DNA from: Leucocoprinus leucothites
Taxonomy: Eukaryota; Basidiomycota; Agaricomycetes; Agaricales; Agaricaceae
Assembly (NCBI GenBank): GCA_013368445.1
Contig: JAACJO010000004.1
Span: forward strand, 62,001 to 126,000
Direction: 5' to 3'
DNA: 64,000 nt
Shown here: piece by piece, positions 21,702 to 30,953 of the stretch
Layout: every line of letters starts with the position of its first letter
Numbering within the stretch: position 1 is the stretch's first letter
Position numbers and translations under genes: made by a program
The notes under the pieces: generated by a model
What the model was told of the DNA's origin: nothing
Databases searched by the model: none
The model's input: the letters and a program-made list of their open reading frames with translations, nothing else

Positions 21702-22410
21702 ATGAGCGAACAAGAGCATGACCGGCTACCCCAGCAACAACGGAGTCCGTCTTCTGGAATGGCCTACGAGCAGGCTGGCCAAGTTAAACATGGGCACCAG
21801 AATAGGGTTTTATACCCGGACCAACCAGCTGAAATTATTACATCTTTCGAAGTGGGAGAGGGAGAGAACAATCTTATCACGGCGCCTGCTGGAGATCAGT
21901 CACGAACACGATATAACGATTCGTTCAACGTGGGTAAGGGGAGTAACAATGTGATCATGTCTGTAGATCATCCTGATGCAAGGAAAGGTATGTGTATTTT
22001 CGTACTTGAATCATCTGTTGGATTGAGTTGACATGATGTACGCTTCTGAAAGCGGTCGAGCATGCATTAAAATTGCTTTACCCAAGTGCGTATTTCTGTC
22101 GTCATCACAAAAATTTCTTATCCATACTCCTGGTCAGATACGGAGAAGCCTACTGAACGGATAGAAGTGGCTCAAGTTGTCATAAAAGTCATTGACACTA
22201 GTGGTGAGTTCACAAAGTCGCTTTCTTGAAGACCCTCTTAGCTAACGTAGAATAGGTCAAATGGTACCCTCAGCAGAATATACTTCACTGAAGAAATCGC
22301 GCGGATTATTGGCTTGGCTCTTCCGAAGAAGGAAGGATAGAAAACAAAACAAAGCTTCGTTGCCCTTGATACCCAGACCCCCAGCCTTCGGCGAGCGGCC
22401 GAGTCAATAG
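21702..22410 (+). CDS. Type 2 SFN-repeat protein (copy D), shortened C-terminus
   Basis: Four exons (21702-21987, 22053-22085, 22138-22203, 22256-22410) splice in phase to 179 residues. Repeats are QVKHGHQNRVLYPDQP, FEVGEGENNLITAP and SFNVGKGSNNVIM. Next are AVEHALKLLYPN, then RIEVAQVVIKVIDTSG, then SRGLLAWLFRRRKDRKQNK and a Pro-rich end (PRPPAFGERPSQ). A TAG after PSQ stops the protein where the paralogues continue for about 30 more residues. The bases after the stop still resemble that tail (LEEHLPVPL), so the stop is probably recent. It is the first gene of an inverted 2-1-3 module. The N-terminal repeat region and basic helix are intact, so it may still work. Confidence 0.78.
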
Positions 22411-23023
22411 TTGGAAGAGCATCTACCAGTTCCTCTGATTGGCAGGGGCGGCCTCGACCTATCATGGTAAGAGTACACTTTTGCAGATTCGCTACCATTT
22501 TGTAACTGAGGATTGGCCTGCGCAGATTCTTTTGAGCCTCAGCAGACACCTTCCCGATGATCCCTACACTACCGGTAGCCTGGGTAAAATATATGAACCC
22601 TATGGTAATGGACCTTGCCTATGCATCCCGTAAAAGTATTTTCGTGCATGAATTTCAGTTTTAGAGTCGTGATTACTGACCCGCGAATCATCTTAGTAGA
22701 ATTACATAGATATGTTTTATCAACATAACACATCACTTGATAATCACGACAGGTTCTGCGGTCGTGGGAAGCCCATAAGCTGTCGCCAAGAACTGTGCTA
22801 AAATGCGCAAAGCACGGCTGCTCATGAGCATCTGCACTTATTTCTAGCTCGTTCTAAAAACACTACAATCGCCATTGCTTTACAGTACCGCCACACAAGA
22901 AGATCTTTGATGCTGTGATGGAGCACGTGAGGCTGGTCCTTGGGAGTCGGGACAAGCATTCGAGGATCTTCGGCCTCGGCCAGGTAGAAAACATCAAACT
23001 GCCACTTGCTGCGACCCACTCTC
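22411..23023. other. Spacer between copy D and the type 1 relic
   Basis: The left edge holds the former 3' end of the type 2 gene (to about 22470). The minus frame 22822-23232 overlaps the type 1 relic in antisense and lacks family features. No gene is called. Confidence 0.4.
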
Positions 23024-23330
23024 ATAAGGTTCCTCAGGAAAGCCCATGATTCTCTAATTATCTGTGGGAGAGGAGGGTTATGGATGAGCCTGTCCGAGCT
23101 CGGGCTACTTGGATTCTTCCAATGCTGGTGGGAACAACAATACCACCCTAGGCTATTAGGATCGCTCACCAAGTCACCACCCGCCTCAGCGTGTGTCTTC
23201 AGTGTTTGAAAATAGTATTGTCGGATTAGCATTCAAAGATCAATGTACCGTCTGGCCCCACTTCCCCGGCTCAGCCACAAAATGTTGATTCACCGACTCC
23301 AGTTCCAGCTGTTGTTGTACGGTGGTGGCA
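23024..23330 (+). pseudogene. Relic of a type 1 gene (N-terminal part)
   Basis: The DNA at 23024-23175 aligns with exon 1 of the GST fusions: ATAAGG stands where the ATG should be, then FLRKAHDSLIICG matches FFEKAHNFQIIGG. After a frame change, SSNAGGNNNTTLG matches SFNASGDGNIILG. From about 23245 the frame NVPSGPTSPAQPQ matches the exon 2 start TNVPSGPSPSQLN, and LQFQLLLYGGG (about 23304-23336) matches LQLQLLLYGSG-type sequence at the exon 2 end. The start codon is lost and several frames are shifted. I find no GST sequence downstream to about 23900, so either it was lost or this member carried another C-terminal domain. Confidence 0.6.
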
Positions 23331-24031
23331 CCCGCTCAAGTCAGGACGATCCGTACTGGATCTGATTCGCAATGCTTGTCAGGTCCTACTAACAGTGCCC
23401 CAGTGGCTGCTCTTCCCGCCGCTTCCATTGACATCATACGACAACTCATTTTCATCCTTGGCTTTGGATACGACCGACACCCGTACAAGACTTCGGAACG
23501 CCAGTATAGTAGCTGATAGGGACTGTTCCTGGTTAGAACATTAAACACCTTCACAGCGTGGAATCGGTATTGAGCTGTTTTGGGACAATCGGCACTACAT
23601 AGTCCTTCCGAATGCTTCACACACGAAAATAGTAAGCGCCGAGATGTTTCAGACGTGCGCCAGTGGTGCAGAGCTGTTGTAGCTGTTGATGTCCTGCACA
23701 GGCCATCTGTTAGAAGTATGTCGGTTAGCAGGAAGAACCAATTGGAAGACATCGCGCTAGCCTCCCCTTGAAAGACAAGATGCGATATTTAGTCCGTGAG
23801 GCGGTACAAGCTTAAAAGCCTCTTCTCTTCTCAACGACTCTCCTAACATCCCATTTCCGTTTAGTATCATCTATCTGTTCACTTTACACGACGAGGGATA
23901 CTATCGTCTCACTAGAGGTGCGTCAAACTCGTTCAATAATTCGCACAGTCAAGGAAGGTTCTGACAAGAACTCACCGCACGGGGAACAGTTTTGCTTTTT
24001 ACGACACCTTCACTATTAGTACCAAGCTATA
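23331..24031. other. Decayed sequence between type 1 relic and type 3 copy
   Basis: A plus frame to 23516 (containing SIDIIRQLIFILGFGYD) may be the C-terminal remnant of the type 1 relic. At 23935-24025 short readings such as SNSFNNSH and, in another frame, FYDTFTISTK match the first type 3 exon but are not joined in one frame. Confidence 0.35.
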
Positions 24032-24710
24032 GTGTGTTGTACACCCCTTTCCATTGTTCAGAGAACTAACTTCCAGTTCAAGGTGTGGATCCATATACTA
24101 CCACCCGAACGTCCTCATTCAATGATCGTCGACACAGCAAATGGAAATCGGCTGATACAGCCTAGTAACCAGGAGCGTGATAAGGGGAGTGTGGTATACA
24201 CAGATTCATACAATGTGCACGGGTCGTCGAATGCGGTTGTTTTAGCCTCCATTAACCAAAACAAGGGGAATGTGGCATACACACGTTCGCACAATGTGAC
24301 CGGGTCGTTAAATACGGTGCTCTCCGCCTCCGTTAACCAAAACAAGGGGAACGTCACCTATGATAATGCCTACAATATTAGGGGTGGGACGCAAAATTTA
24401 AGTGAGTACGAGTTTTATTCCACTTATCACAAAGCTGACCACATTTCAAGTTGACGGAAGCAGGGTCGATGATGGCCGCAGAAATAGAGGAAGTAGCATT
24501 ACAATCCGCAACTTATTGAACTTTGTCGGAGGAAATGGACTCCGCAAGAAGCCACCCCAGATTAAAGACGTTCGATCCTCCTTGGTTGTCGAGCCGTGCC
24601 CTGTTAATGTCGATCCAGACAATTTAATTGTCCAGGATCCTGTTCCTGACCATAACAGTGGACTTAGGACTGTGGCAGTTAGGGTAATTAAGGGATGGTT
24701 TTCCAGGTGA
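24032..24710 (+). CDS. Type 3 SFN tandem-repeat protein (copy J), 5' end uncertain
   Basis: The body is two exons (to 24401, then 24451-24710) joined in phase. It contains a clear tandem repeat with a strict 27-residue unit: KGSVVYTDSYNVHGSSNAVV, KGNVAYTRSHNVTGSLNTVL and KGNVTYDNAYNIRGG each start one unit and are separated by a conserved S-[IV]-N-Q-N. The C-terminus (DGSRVDDGRRNRG, then RVIKGWFSR) aligns with the intact paralogue at 10592-11242 but is longer. The 5' end is doubtful. The region homologous to the paralogue's first exon is frameshifted, and the ATG at 24032 lies inside what is an intron in the paralogue. An ATG at 24122 in the same frame is the alternative start. It is either a shortened but expressed gene or one losing its 5' end. 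Confidence 0.55.
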
Positions 24711-25411
24711 TGGTGGACTGGACACTGGCAAGGAATCAAGGGGTTGTGTTATTTGACGATTTACGAAGTAGGTCAATTTGAGGTTGTATGGATAAGAGTT
24801 TCATAGGGTTGCCTTCATGATATCTGGTTACCTGTGGCTAAATGGCCACCTTACGTGTGCCATCATGTACAATCGGACAATCTCTTTCACGTTGGCTTAT
24901 CAATCCAAAATTAATGAAAGGTGTGAAGTTAATAAAGATTAACAAGAAACAAGAAGAAGCAAATAGAGTTGATCAAAACAAGGACACTGGTCGAGTTCTA
25001 AAATCAAAGTCCCGCCCAGGACATTGCTTGAGTACGGATGGAGACATCATGAGTCTCGAGGTCGTGCTACCACTAGAAGCCCAAAGAGCATGAGATTTGA
25101 CCAGCGGCCAAAGTCTACTTACCATGATACTAATGCGACAGTTTGCTCATGGACATCAGAACTCGGCCAAGGCACAGCAGTATTTTTTTAACTGGAGGTA
25201 GGAACATAGTGATATTCAATTGCCTTACGCGGAGCTCGGCTCCATGGGATTGGTTCTGCCAGTGCTTCACATATAAATCGAACCGTAATAAAATTGCTTC
25301 AGGTGCTCTGCTCTCTACCGAGAGCCTTAATACTGAATAGCTCGAACGAGGATATTAATAAAGTCACTATTACTTAGACCGTGGCATGGCCCACATCTTC
25401 GATTGTCCTCG
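24711..25411. other. Spacer, nothing recognised
   Basis: AT-rich. Plus frames at 24842-25093 and 25143-25340 are short, Lys-rich or AT-driven and without domain features. Confidence 0.4.
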
Positions 25412-25419
25412 TGACGTCA
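25412..25419. promoter_or_regulatory. CRE-like palindrome TGACGTCA
   Basis: A perfect TGACGTCA followed by TATTC, 113 bases upstream of the ATG at 25533. The same 13 bases lie at the same position upstream of the second copy (26611-26618). TGACGTCA is the classic binding site for ATF/CREB-type bZIP factors. Confidence 0.55.
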
Positions 25420-25532
25420 TATTCCAGTGGGGCACTAAAGTGGCCTAGCCGGCGCTGGTTCGAGTGTCGAGTCCCTTTGCTTTTCCCCCCATCACCAATA
25501 ATCTCCAATTATACAACTACCCACGGGTCAAT

Positions 25533-26170
25533 ATGAGCGATGAACATGCGCCATCTGGATACAAAGGCAGTTTAGCCAACGAAAGTATGTAACATAATTC
25601 TGCACAACAAGCCAACTTCTTACCAAGATCTTTCGATAGCTATAGGAGATCAGATTCAAAAGGAGCGAAAGGATACAGAGAAGACGAATGAAATTGAGAT
25701 AAAGAATTATCCTAGCGAGGGAGATAGTATGCACCAAATTTCCTTCGTAGTTGTTGAGGAACTCAACATCTAGGTCTGATTGATCATGATGACACAACGG
25801 ACATTCAGCGACCTCATCAGGAGGATTCGGATCACCAACCAATATATACTCCCCACGGGCGCAGCGAGGAAACGTAGAATTCACTCGCGCTGATCGATTC
25901 CGTACGCCGGAGGTGGAGGGTATGCCAGAGCGGGACCTCGACAGTGGCATCAGGGAAGTTCGACGGATGGAACATGTCGCTGGCGGGAATTCCACAGATT
26001 TCAATCAATCGCAATTCAGTTATATGGGTCCGATATATAGTGATAGCGTGCCTGGAAATGAGGAGGATATTGAGGATGCGATTGCGGGTGGGATTTCGAG
26101 GTATGAGCTGGGGAATGAATCCAGAGTGCCGGTTGATCGACGCGGTGCAAACGAAATGGTTGAGATATGA
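25533..26170 (+). CDS. Unknown small acidic protein (first of a tandem pair)
   Basis: Three exons (25533-25584, 25628-25726, 25809-26170) join in phase to 170 residues. I chose the frame because the later part, FGSPTNIYSPRAQRGNVEF then FRTPEVEG, is conserved in the neighbouring copy. The start MSDEHAPSGYKGSL is shared too. The protein is hydrophilic and acidic, with SIAIGDQIQKERKD, VPGNEEDIEDAIAGG and ends RGANEMVEI. No signal peptide, membrane segment or known domain is visible. A long minus-strand open frame over the same DNA (25528-26004) is judged a shadow, since the promoter elements and pyrimidine-rich leader point to the plus strand. Function unknown. Confidence 0.6.
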
Positions 26171-26610
26171 TCTCGCAGCTATTCTTGTGGTTTCATTCAC
26201 ACCAGTCTTGTTCCCTTAAATTCTGTGTCTATGAGGAATATAACCAGTTCTCTTGATCTCGGATTTCACGCCCAACAAGGACTTCATCCGATGTTCATAT
26301 AAACGTGACGTACTTCAGTATGGATTTTTTCAATGTCTTCTCAGCGAGGCTCGTCGCTTTTGAATAGTTGAATAGTATCGGAATCTCCTTCGAAAGAGTA
26401 ATTCCCAGTGTTGTCTTGAGGTGCCTCATCGCCGGAAAGTGATGTCATGGATCACCAACTTTGTGTTGGGAAGCTGATCCGGCCCTTGACAATGCCACCG
26501 CGGACTCGGATCATTCCCTCACATTCGAGTTTGATATATGAGTGCTCCTTGTAATGCATCCCACCAAGGAGCGGTGGGGTAGGTAGTGACCTCGTCGTGG
26601 ACCCTCCATG

Positions 26611-26618
26611 TGACGTCA
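26611..26618. promoter_or_regulatory. CRE-like palindrome TGACGTCA (second copy)
   Basis: TGACGTCATATTC, followed by a TATA-like CTTATAATC at about 26631, 112 bases upstream of the ATG at 26730. Duplicate of the site at 25412. Confidence 0.55.
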
Positions 26619-26729
26619 TATTCTGGCGCACTTATAATCACCTGGCAACATTAATTTGACTATCGAACCGCTTTGCTTCTTTCCCCCACTAACAACAATC
26701 TTCGACCTGATAACTGTAAACTAACCAAC

Positions 26730-27357
26730 ATGAGCGATGAATATGCATCATCCGGATACAAAGGGAGTTTAGCCAATGAGAGTATGTAACTATATTATTT
26801 CTTATGACGTGTTCATCTCTTACCAGGAGCTTTCCATAGCTGTAGGAGACCAGATTCCAAAGGAGCAAGAGGATAAGGGTAATACGAGTGGAACTGAGAT
26901 CAAGAATTACCCTAGCGAAGGGGATAGTACGTGCCAAACTTCCTTCGTAGAGAATCAAGGAATTATGATTGCTCATGACGATACGGCGGGCATTCAGCGA
27001 CTTCATCTGGAGGATTCGGTTCGTCAACCAATATATACTCCTCACGGGCGCAGCGAGGAAATGTAGAACCTACTCACGTCGATCATTTCCGCACACCAGA
27101 GGTGGAGGGTGCACCACAGCGTGATGATGGTGGGCGTTAGGGAAGTTAAACAGATGTAACATATAGCAGACAGGAAATACGCAGATCTCATTCAGTCGTG
27201 ATTTAGTTCTATGGGTCCGATATATAGTGATGGTGTGGTCGGAAATGAGGAAGATGTGATTAAGGTTGGGCTTTCAAGGTATGAGCTTGGTGATGAGTTC
27301 GGCGTGCCGGTTGATCGACGTGGTAAAGACGTTGCAAGCGAAATGGTTGACATATGA
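26730..27357 (+). pseudogene. Broken second copy of the unknown acidic protein gene
   Basis: It aligns with 25533-26170 from promoter to stop. The start MSDEYASSGYKGSL and the block FGSSTNIYSSRAQRGNVE are kept. The acceptor of intron 1 has changed from CAAG to CAGG, so splicing at the nearest AG shifts the frame and stops after RRPDSKGARG. A further TAG replaces a codon near 27137. The pair shows a recent tandem duplication with loss of one copy. Confidence 0.55.
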
Positions 27358-28095
27358 TCTTTTATCAGTACGGCGTACTTTATCGACACCAGTTACGTTC
27401 TTTCACGTTCCGTCACTGCATACGTAATATTCAGTCCACTCGTTTTCTCTTCCATCAGGAGAACTTCATATGACGTTCATTTACAGATGATATCCCCTTT
27501 GTAAAGATTGCCCGCCGCGAAATATTGCTGAATTCCCACCGCCGGAAAGTTGATCAATGTGCCCTGGGATGTTGATCCGGGCCCTGACGACACTACTACC
27601 ACGGATCACTTTCACACCTTTGTCCTCTGACTATCGTCTTGCCTCATCCTCTCTGTCGACTTTGGACCGTATGAACTCCTGATAAATCCAATCCCAGCGC
27701 GTCACCCGCAAGCGACAAGTCGACCGGTACCACCCGATACCGACCACTCGTTCCAAGTACCGCGAAATTAAATTCCTTCTTGATAACATGAAAGGATCAC
27801 ATGGACCACTCACGGTGCTCGATCCCCGTCGTGCGCACAGAAGGTGCACTTCTCTTGACGCCTCCCTGGCCCTGGAAGGTTATGCCAAGACAAAATTCTC
27901 GTGATACGAATCATTTTGTCAGGGCCATATGCAGTATACCCTGCCAGCCCTACGAACTCCTCAAGCGCGGGAAGGCGCAAGATGCCCGTGTAACTCATGA
28001 AAATGGCGGCCTGCAGTATAAGCATCTTGATTCTTGGCGACGTTTATCAACACAAAATTCAGGTTCAGTACAAGTGGGGCCACATCAAAAAAATG
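27358..28095. other. Spacer upstream of LysM gene
   Basis: Includes weak open frames on both strands (27631-28100) without recognisable domains; no gene is called. Confidence 0.4.
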
Positions 28096-28103
28096 TATAA
28101 AAA
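28096..28103 (+). promoter_or_regulatory. TATA box of the LysM gene
   Basis: GTATAAAAACC about 70 bases upstream of the ATG at 28167, a good core promoter for a regulated secreted protein. Confidence 0.5.
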
Positions 28104-28166
28104 CCTTGGTCGCGTCATGCGCTTGTCCTGCCCTTGGAAAACCTCCACCCTCTTCCTGTAGTGACA

Positions 28167-28812
28167 ATGTTCAAAGTTCTCGCCTCCATTGCTTTGACAC
28201 TCGCCGCTATCAGTGTCGGTACGTTCGCAGCATTTCATTCATTCATTCACGTATCTTGACTATGCCCAGGCTCTCGTGCTCAGGATGACGAGTGCAATAG
28301 GTTTTATACCGTCCAAGGTGGAGACACTTGCGATCGTATTGGCAAAAACGAGAACGCGCCAAGGTCAGCGAAATGATTTACGGCAGACGTTACTTCAACT
28401 CACTGGGACATTCAAATACTCAGTTGGCAGATCCGCTTCGAGAACTCCGATTTCATCGACGTAGAGTGCAGCAACCTATATCCTGGAGAGGTAGATTTCT
28501 TTCTTCAGATTCAGGATCCGATGTAGGCAGTATCATTATACTCATAAATCCGCCAGCGAATCTGCCTTGGAGTTGTCGGCCGCGACTGTCAGCAGGTCCA
28601 TGTCGTCCAGCCCGAAGAAACTTGTGCCTCTATCGCGGCTGCTAGTGGTTTAACCACCGAAGGGTTCAGAAGCGCTAACTGGAGGGCAGTGGGAGATGAC
28701 TGCTTCATTTATGTGGGAGAGGTACGTAGGCGTCTATTCTGCTGATAATGTTCCTAGTGCTTATCCTATTCAGGTCCTTTGCGTCGACCCTGCTTTTGCT
28801 ACCTCCACTTGA
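28167..28812 (+). CDS. Secreted protein with two LysM domains
   Basis: Five exons (28167-28218, 28270-28363, 28424-28490, 28557-28721, 28774-28812) join in phase to 138 residues. Residues 1-21 form a signal peptide (MFKVLASIALTLAAISVGSRA). LysM 1 runs from RFYTVQGGDTCDRIGKNE through FENSDFIDVECSNLYPGE to RICLG. LysM 2 runs from VHVVQPEETCASIAAASG through NWRAVGDDCFIYVGEVLCV. Both keep the Y/H-x-V start, the Gly/Glu-x-Thr-Cys turn and the closing C-x-x-L/I-x-x-G-x-x-[IL]-C-[LV] pattern. Such small Cys-containing LysM proteins bind chitin oligomers and in pathogens or symbionts act as effectors that hide chitin; here that role is inference. It lies next to the SFN cluster. Confidence 0.85.
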
Positions 28813-28956
28813 GACCTTGAGCGGGTGCAGACATTGTCCAGGATCCTACAGTCACAACTCTGGAGTCGAACACCGTGCATACTGTCAATAGCATAATCCA
28901 TGTTGTACGTGCAACTGTGTAAAGGCAATAATATACAAAAATGAACCAAACTCTTG

Positions 28957-29763
28957 CTAAAGATACGTGGTACTCGAATTATACATGTGTACACCACCTT
29001 GGTGTTGCCCACCTGCGTAGGCGTACTCGGGTTGCTCCCCAATGTGGTGATGCTGAAATTGGTTCTGAAGGTTTTGGACTTCAGGATCCTCCTCTTCGGT
29101 GAGGTATTGATGAGCGCTTGTTGAGGTATTTTGGGCACTGGGGTGTGACTGATGGGCGGCAGTGGGAGAGGGCGCCTGGGAATATTGGTGATGAGGCCCG
29201 GTAGGCTCAGGCGGAGGGGTAGGAGGGGCAGGTTGTTGGGCGTGGTGATATTGTTGTTGTTGTTGTTGCTGCTGCTGCTGGTACAGTTGGAATTGCTGCC
29301 ATTCTTGCCATCGCTTGAATTCGCACCACTCTACCCATTTTGCGTAAAGCTGAGGGTCGGCGCCCTGTTGTCCTGATGGGTGCTGGGTCTGCGATGACAT
29401 CCCTGCCATAGGAGACGCTTGTCCGTCTGAGAATAAGTGAGTATCTGGCGCATGGTCAACACAATAGTACTCACATCCAGGATACGTTGAAGGCTGAGAA
29501 TCCGCCGGACCATGAACAGCTGTGTATTGACGCTCTTCATGGTCTAGATGAGAGGTCTAAGCAATTACACATGGAGTTGAACAACACGACGTACTGTAAG
29601 TCCTGTTGTCTTGACGCGACATGTTGGGCGAGATATCGGTTTTGTTCCCCGTACCTCCGATTTTGAGCGAGTTATCGTTAGTACGATTAATCTGATCTCC
29701 TCTGACGTCGTAGAATGCCCCTCCTGAGATCTCGAAATCGTACGCGCCCTGAAAGAAACCCAT
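28957..29763 (-). CDS. Type 1 N-terminus joined to a Gln/Pro-rich tail (copy C)
   Basis: Three exons (29763-29595, 29543-29475, 29426-28957) join in phase to 235 residues. The N-terminus FFQGAYDFEISGGAFYDV matches the GST fusions (FFEKAHNFQIIGGEF), and an SFN-like repeat follows (NSLKIGGTGNKTDISP). The rest is not a GST. It has a short WVEWCEFKRWQEWQQFQLY helix, then a run of about nine Gln, then a Pro/His/Gln-rich region (APPTPPPEPTGPHHQ) and an acidic EEEDPEVQNL. The Gln run is encoded by mixed CAG/CAA. The composition fits a prion-like low-complexity tail. This shows the type 1 N-terminus is a portable module attached to different C-termini. Confidence 0.72.
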
Positions 29764-30953
29764 GGCAAGGAGGATGGAAGACGGGAAGAGCTTGAGTGTA
29801 ACGAAGGATTATCCCTTGCCGTAGGCGTAGGCAAAGAAAGTGGTAGCGTGAAAGCCCATAAATACAGAGTTGGCACGAGGCCACCACGATGGTAACGGGG
29901 CTGTGACTGTCATTCAAGGCGCTTGTTTTCTGATAACAAAAAGCACAGCCAAGGTAGAAGGCGAGACGTTTTGTTCACACTTTTCCCCTGGATACTTGAA
30001 GGCAAGAAAAGAGGTGATCGCTGTGTATTTTACACATGTCAAGAACTAGCCTTCAAGGGAGTGAGAGACCTTGAGACCCAAAAGGGTGCTCCAGCCACAG
30101 AGAAGCAGGCAACGAACGAAAAATAGCCGAGCGCTTGATGCATGATTGCCAAGAGAGTAATCCAATGGTTCAGCTTTGAGGCTCCTGTTCTGATAGTTTT
30201 GATTTCTTATTAGTTGGGTTACAGGGAATGAGAACGTCAAATCCCTCGAGACGGTCGTAGCTGGTATGTCGCCAGCAGGGAGTCGGTCGGTTGGCCGATT
30301 TTCGCGCTGGGTCGGACTTTGATATCTGTGTCTCCGACTTAAGTAGTTTGCTGCCATGCAATGCACGTCAACTACTTAAGCTTTCCTCCGCGATTGATGC
30401 GTACGAACGTAGCAATGGCAACTTGCAGGACCCCCAATTTTGTGGCTCTCCCTCCTGGTATATCAATGTGCGAGTCTGGACACGCCTTCGCTGCACCTCA
30501 TAATCTCCTCAATCAGAACGCAACTTTAAATAAGCTCAACATCAGCCCTTGAAGTAAATGCAAAATTGACCGCGTTTTACGCAGGAGGTGCTTCTTCCGC
30601 AATTGCTTGAAGGATATGGAAGTCGCCTTGACTCTCTGTTTAAACGCCGCTTTGCCTTTGGACGTAAAGTGAGAGCATCGAGGCCACACCGGTTTCTATC
30701 AGTGATTTCCTTGCATAATACCCGAGCTGTCCGTGGCTTTGGAAGCTTTCCGTCGAAATGCTCTCGTCGTGAAACTTGGTCGCACTAGGCCCACCGTCTT
30801 GCGTCTCCCACTATCGTCCGTCCTTGTCGAGCAACCCTCATTGAGCCCAACCAAATCTCCTACGGACCTGCTAGCTTGCCCTGACGGTAACTTCTGGAAG
30901 GCTTTACAAACATTCGACACGCCACAATTAAGACAAATACCAACTCGTCCACC
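29764..30953. other. Intergenic, nothing recognised
   Basis: Divergent promoter region between copy C (minus) and the plus-strand disordered protein gene. Short open frames only. Confidence 0.4.

Larger units (their letters stand above)
21595..24710 (+). repeat. 2-1-3 gene module, inverted plus-strand copy
   Basis: Type 2 copy D with its promoter boxes, a decayed type 1 gene and type 3 copy J, in the same order as the minus-strand module but inverted, with GABA transaminase and amidase lying between the two arms. Confidence 0.65.

Noticed and set aside
22822..23232. Minus-strand open frame of 136 codons
   Set aside because: Overlaps the plus-strand type 1 relic and shows no family features.
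25528..26004. Minus-strand open frame of 158 codons with a hydrophobic stretch
   Set aside because: The plus-strand reading has a CRE/TATA promoter, matching introns and a conserved start in both tandem copies; the minus frame is not preserved in the same way in the second copy.
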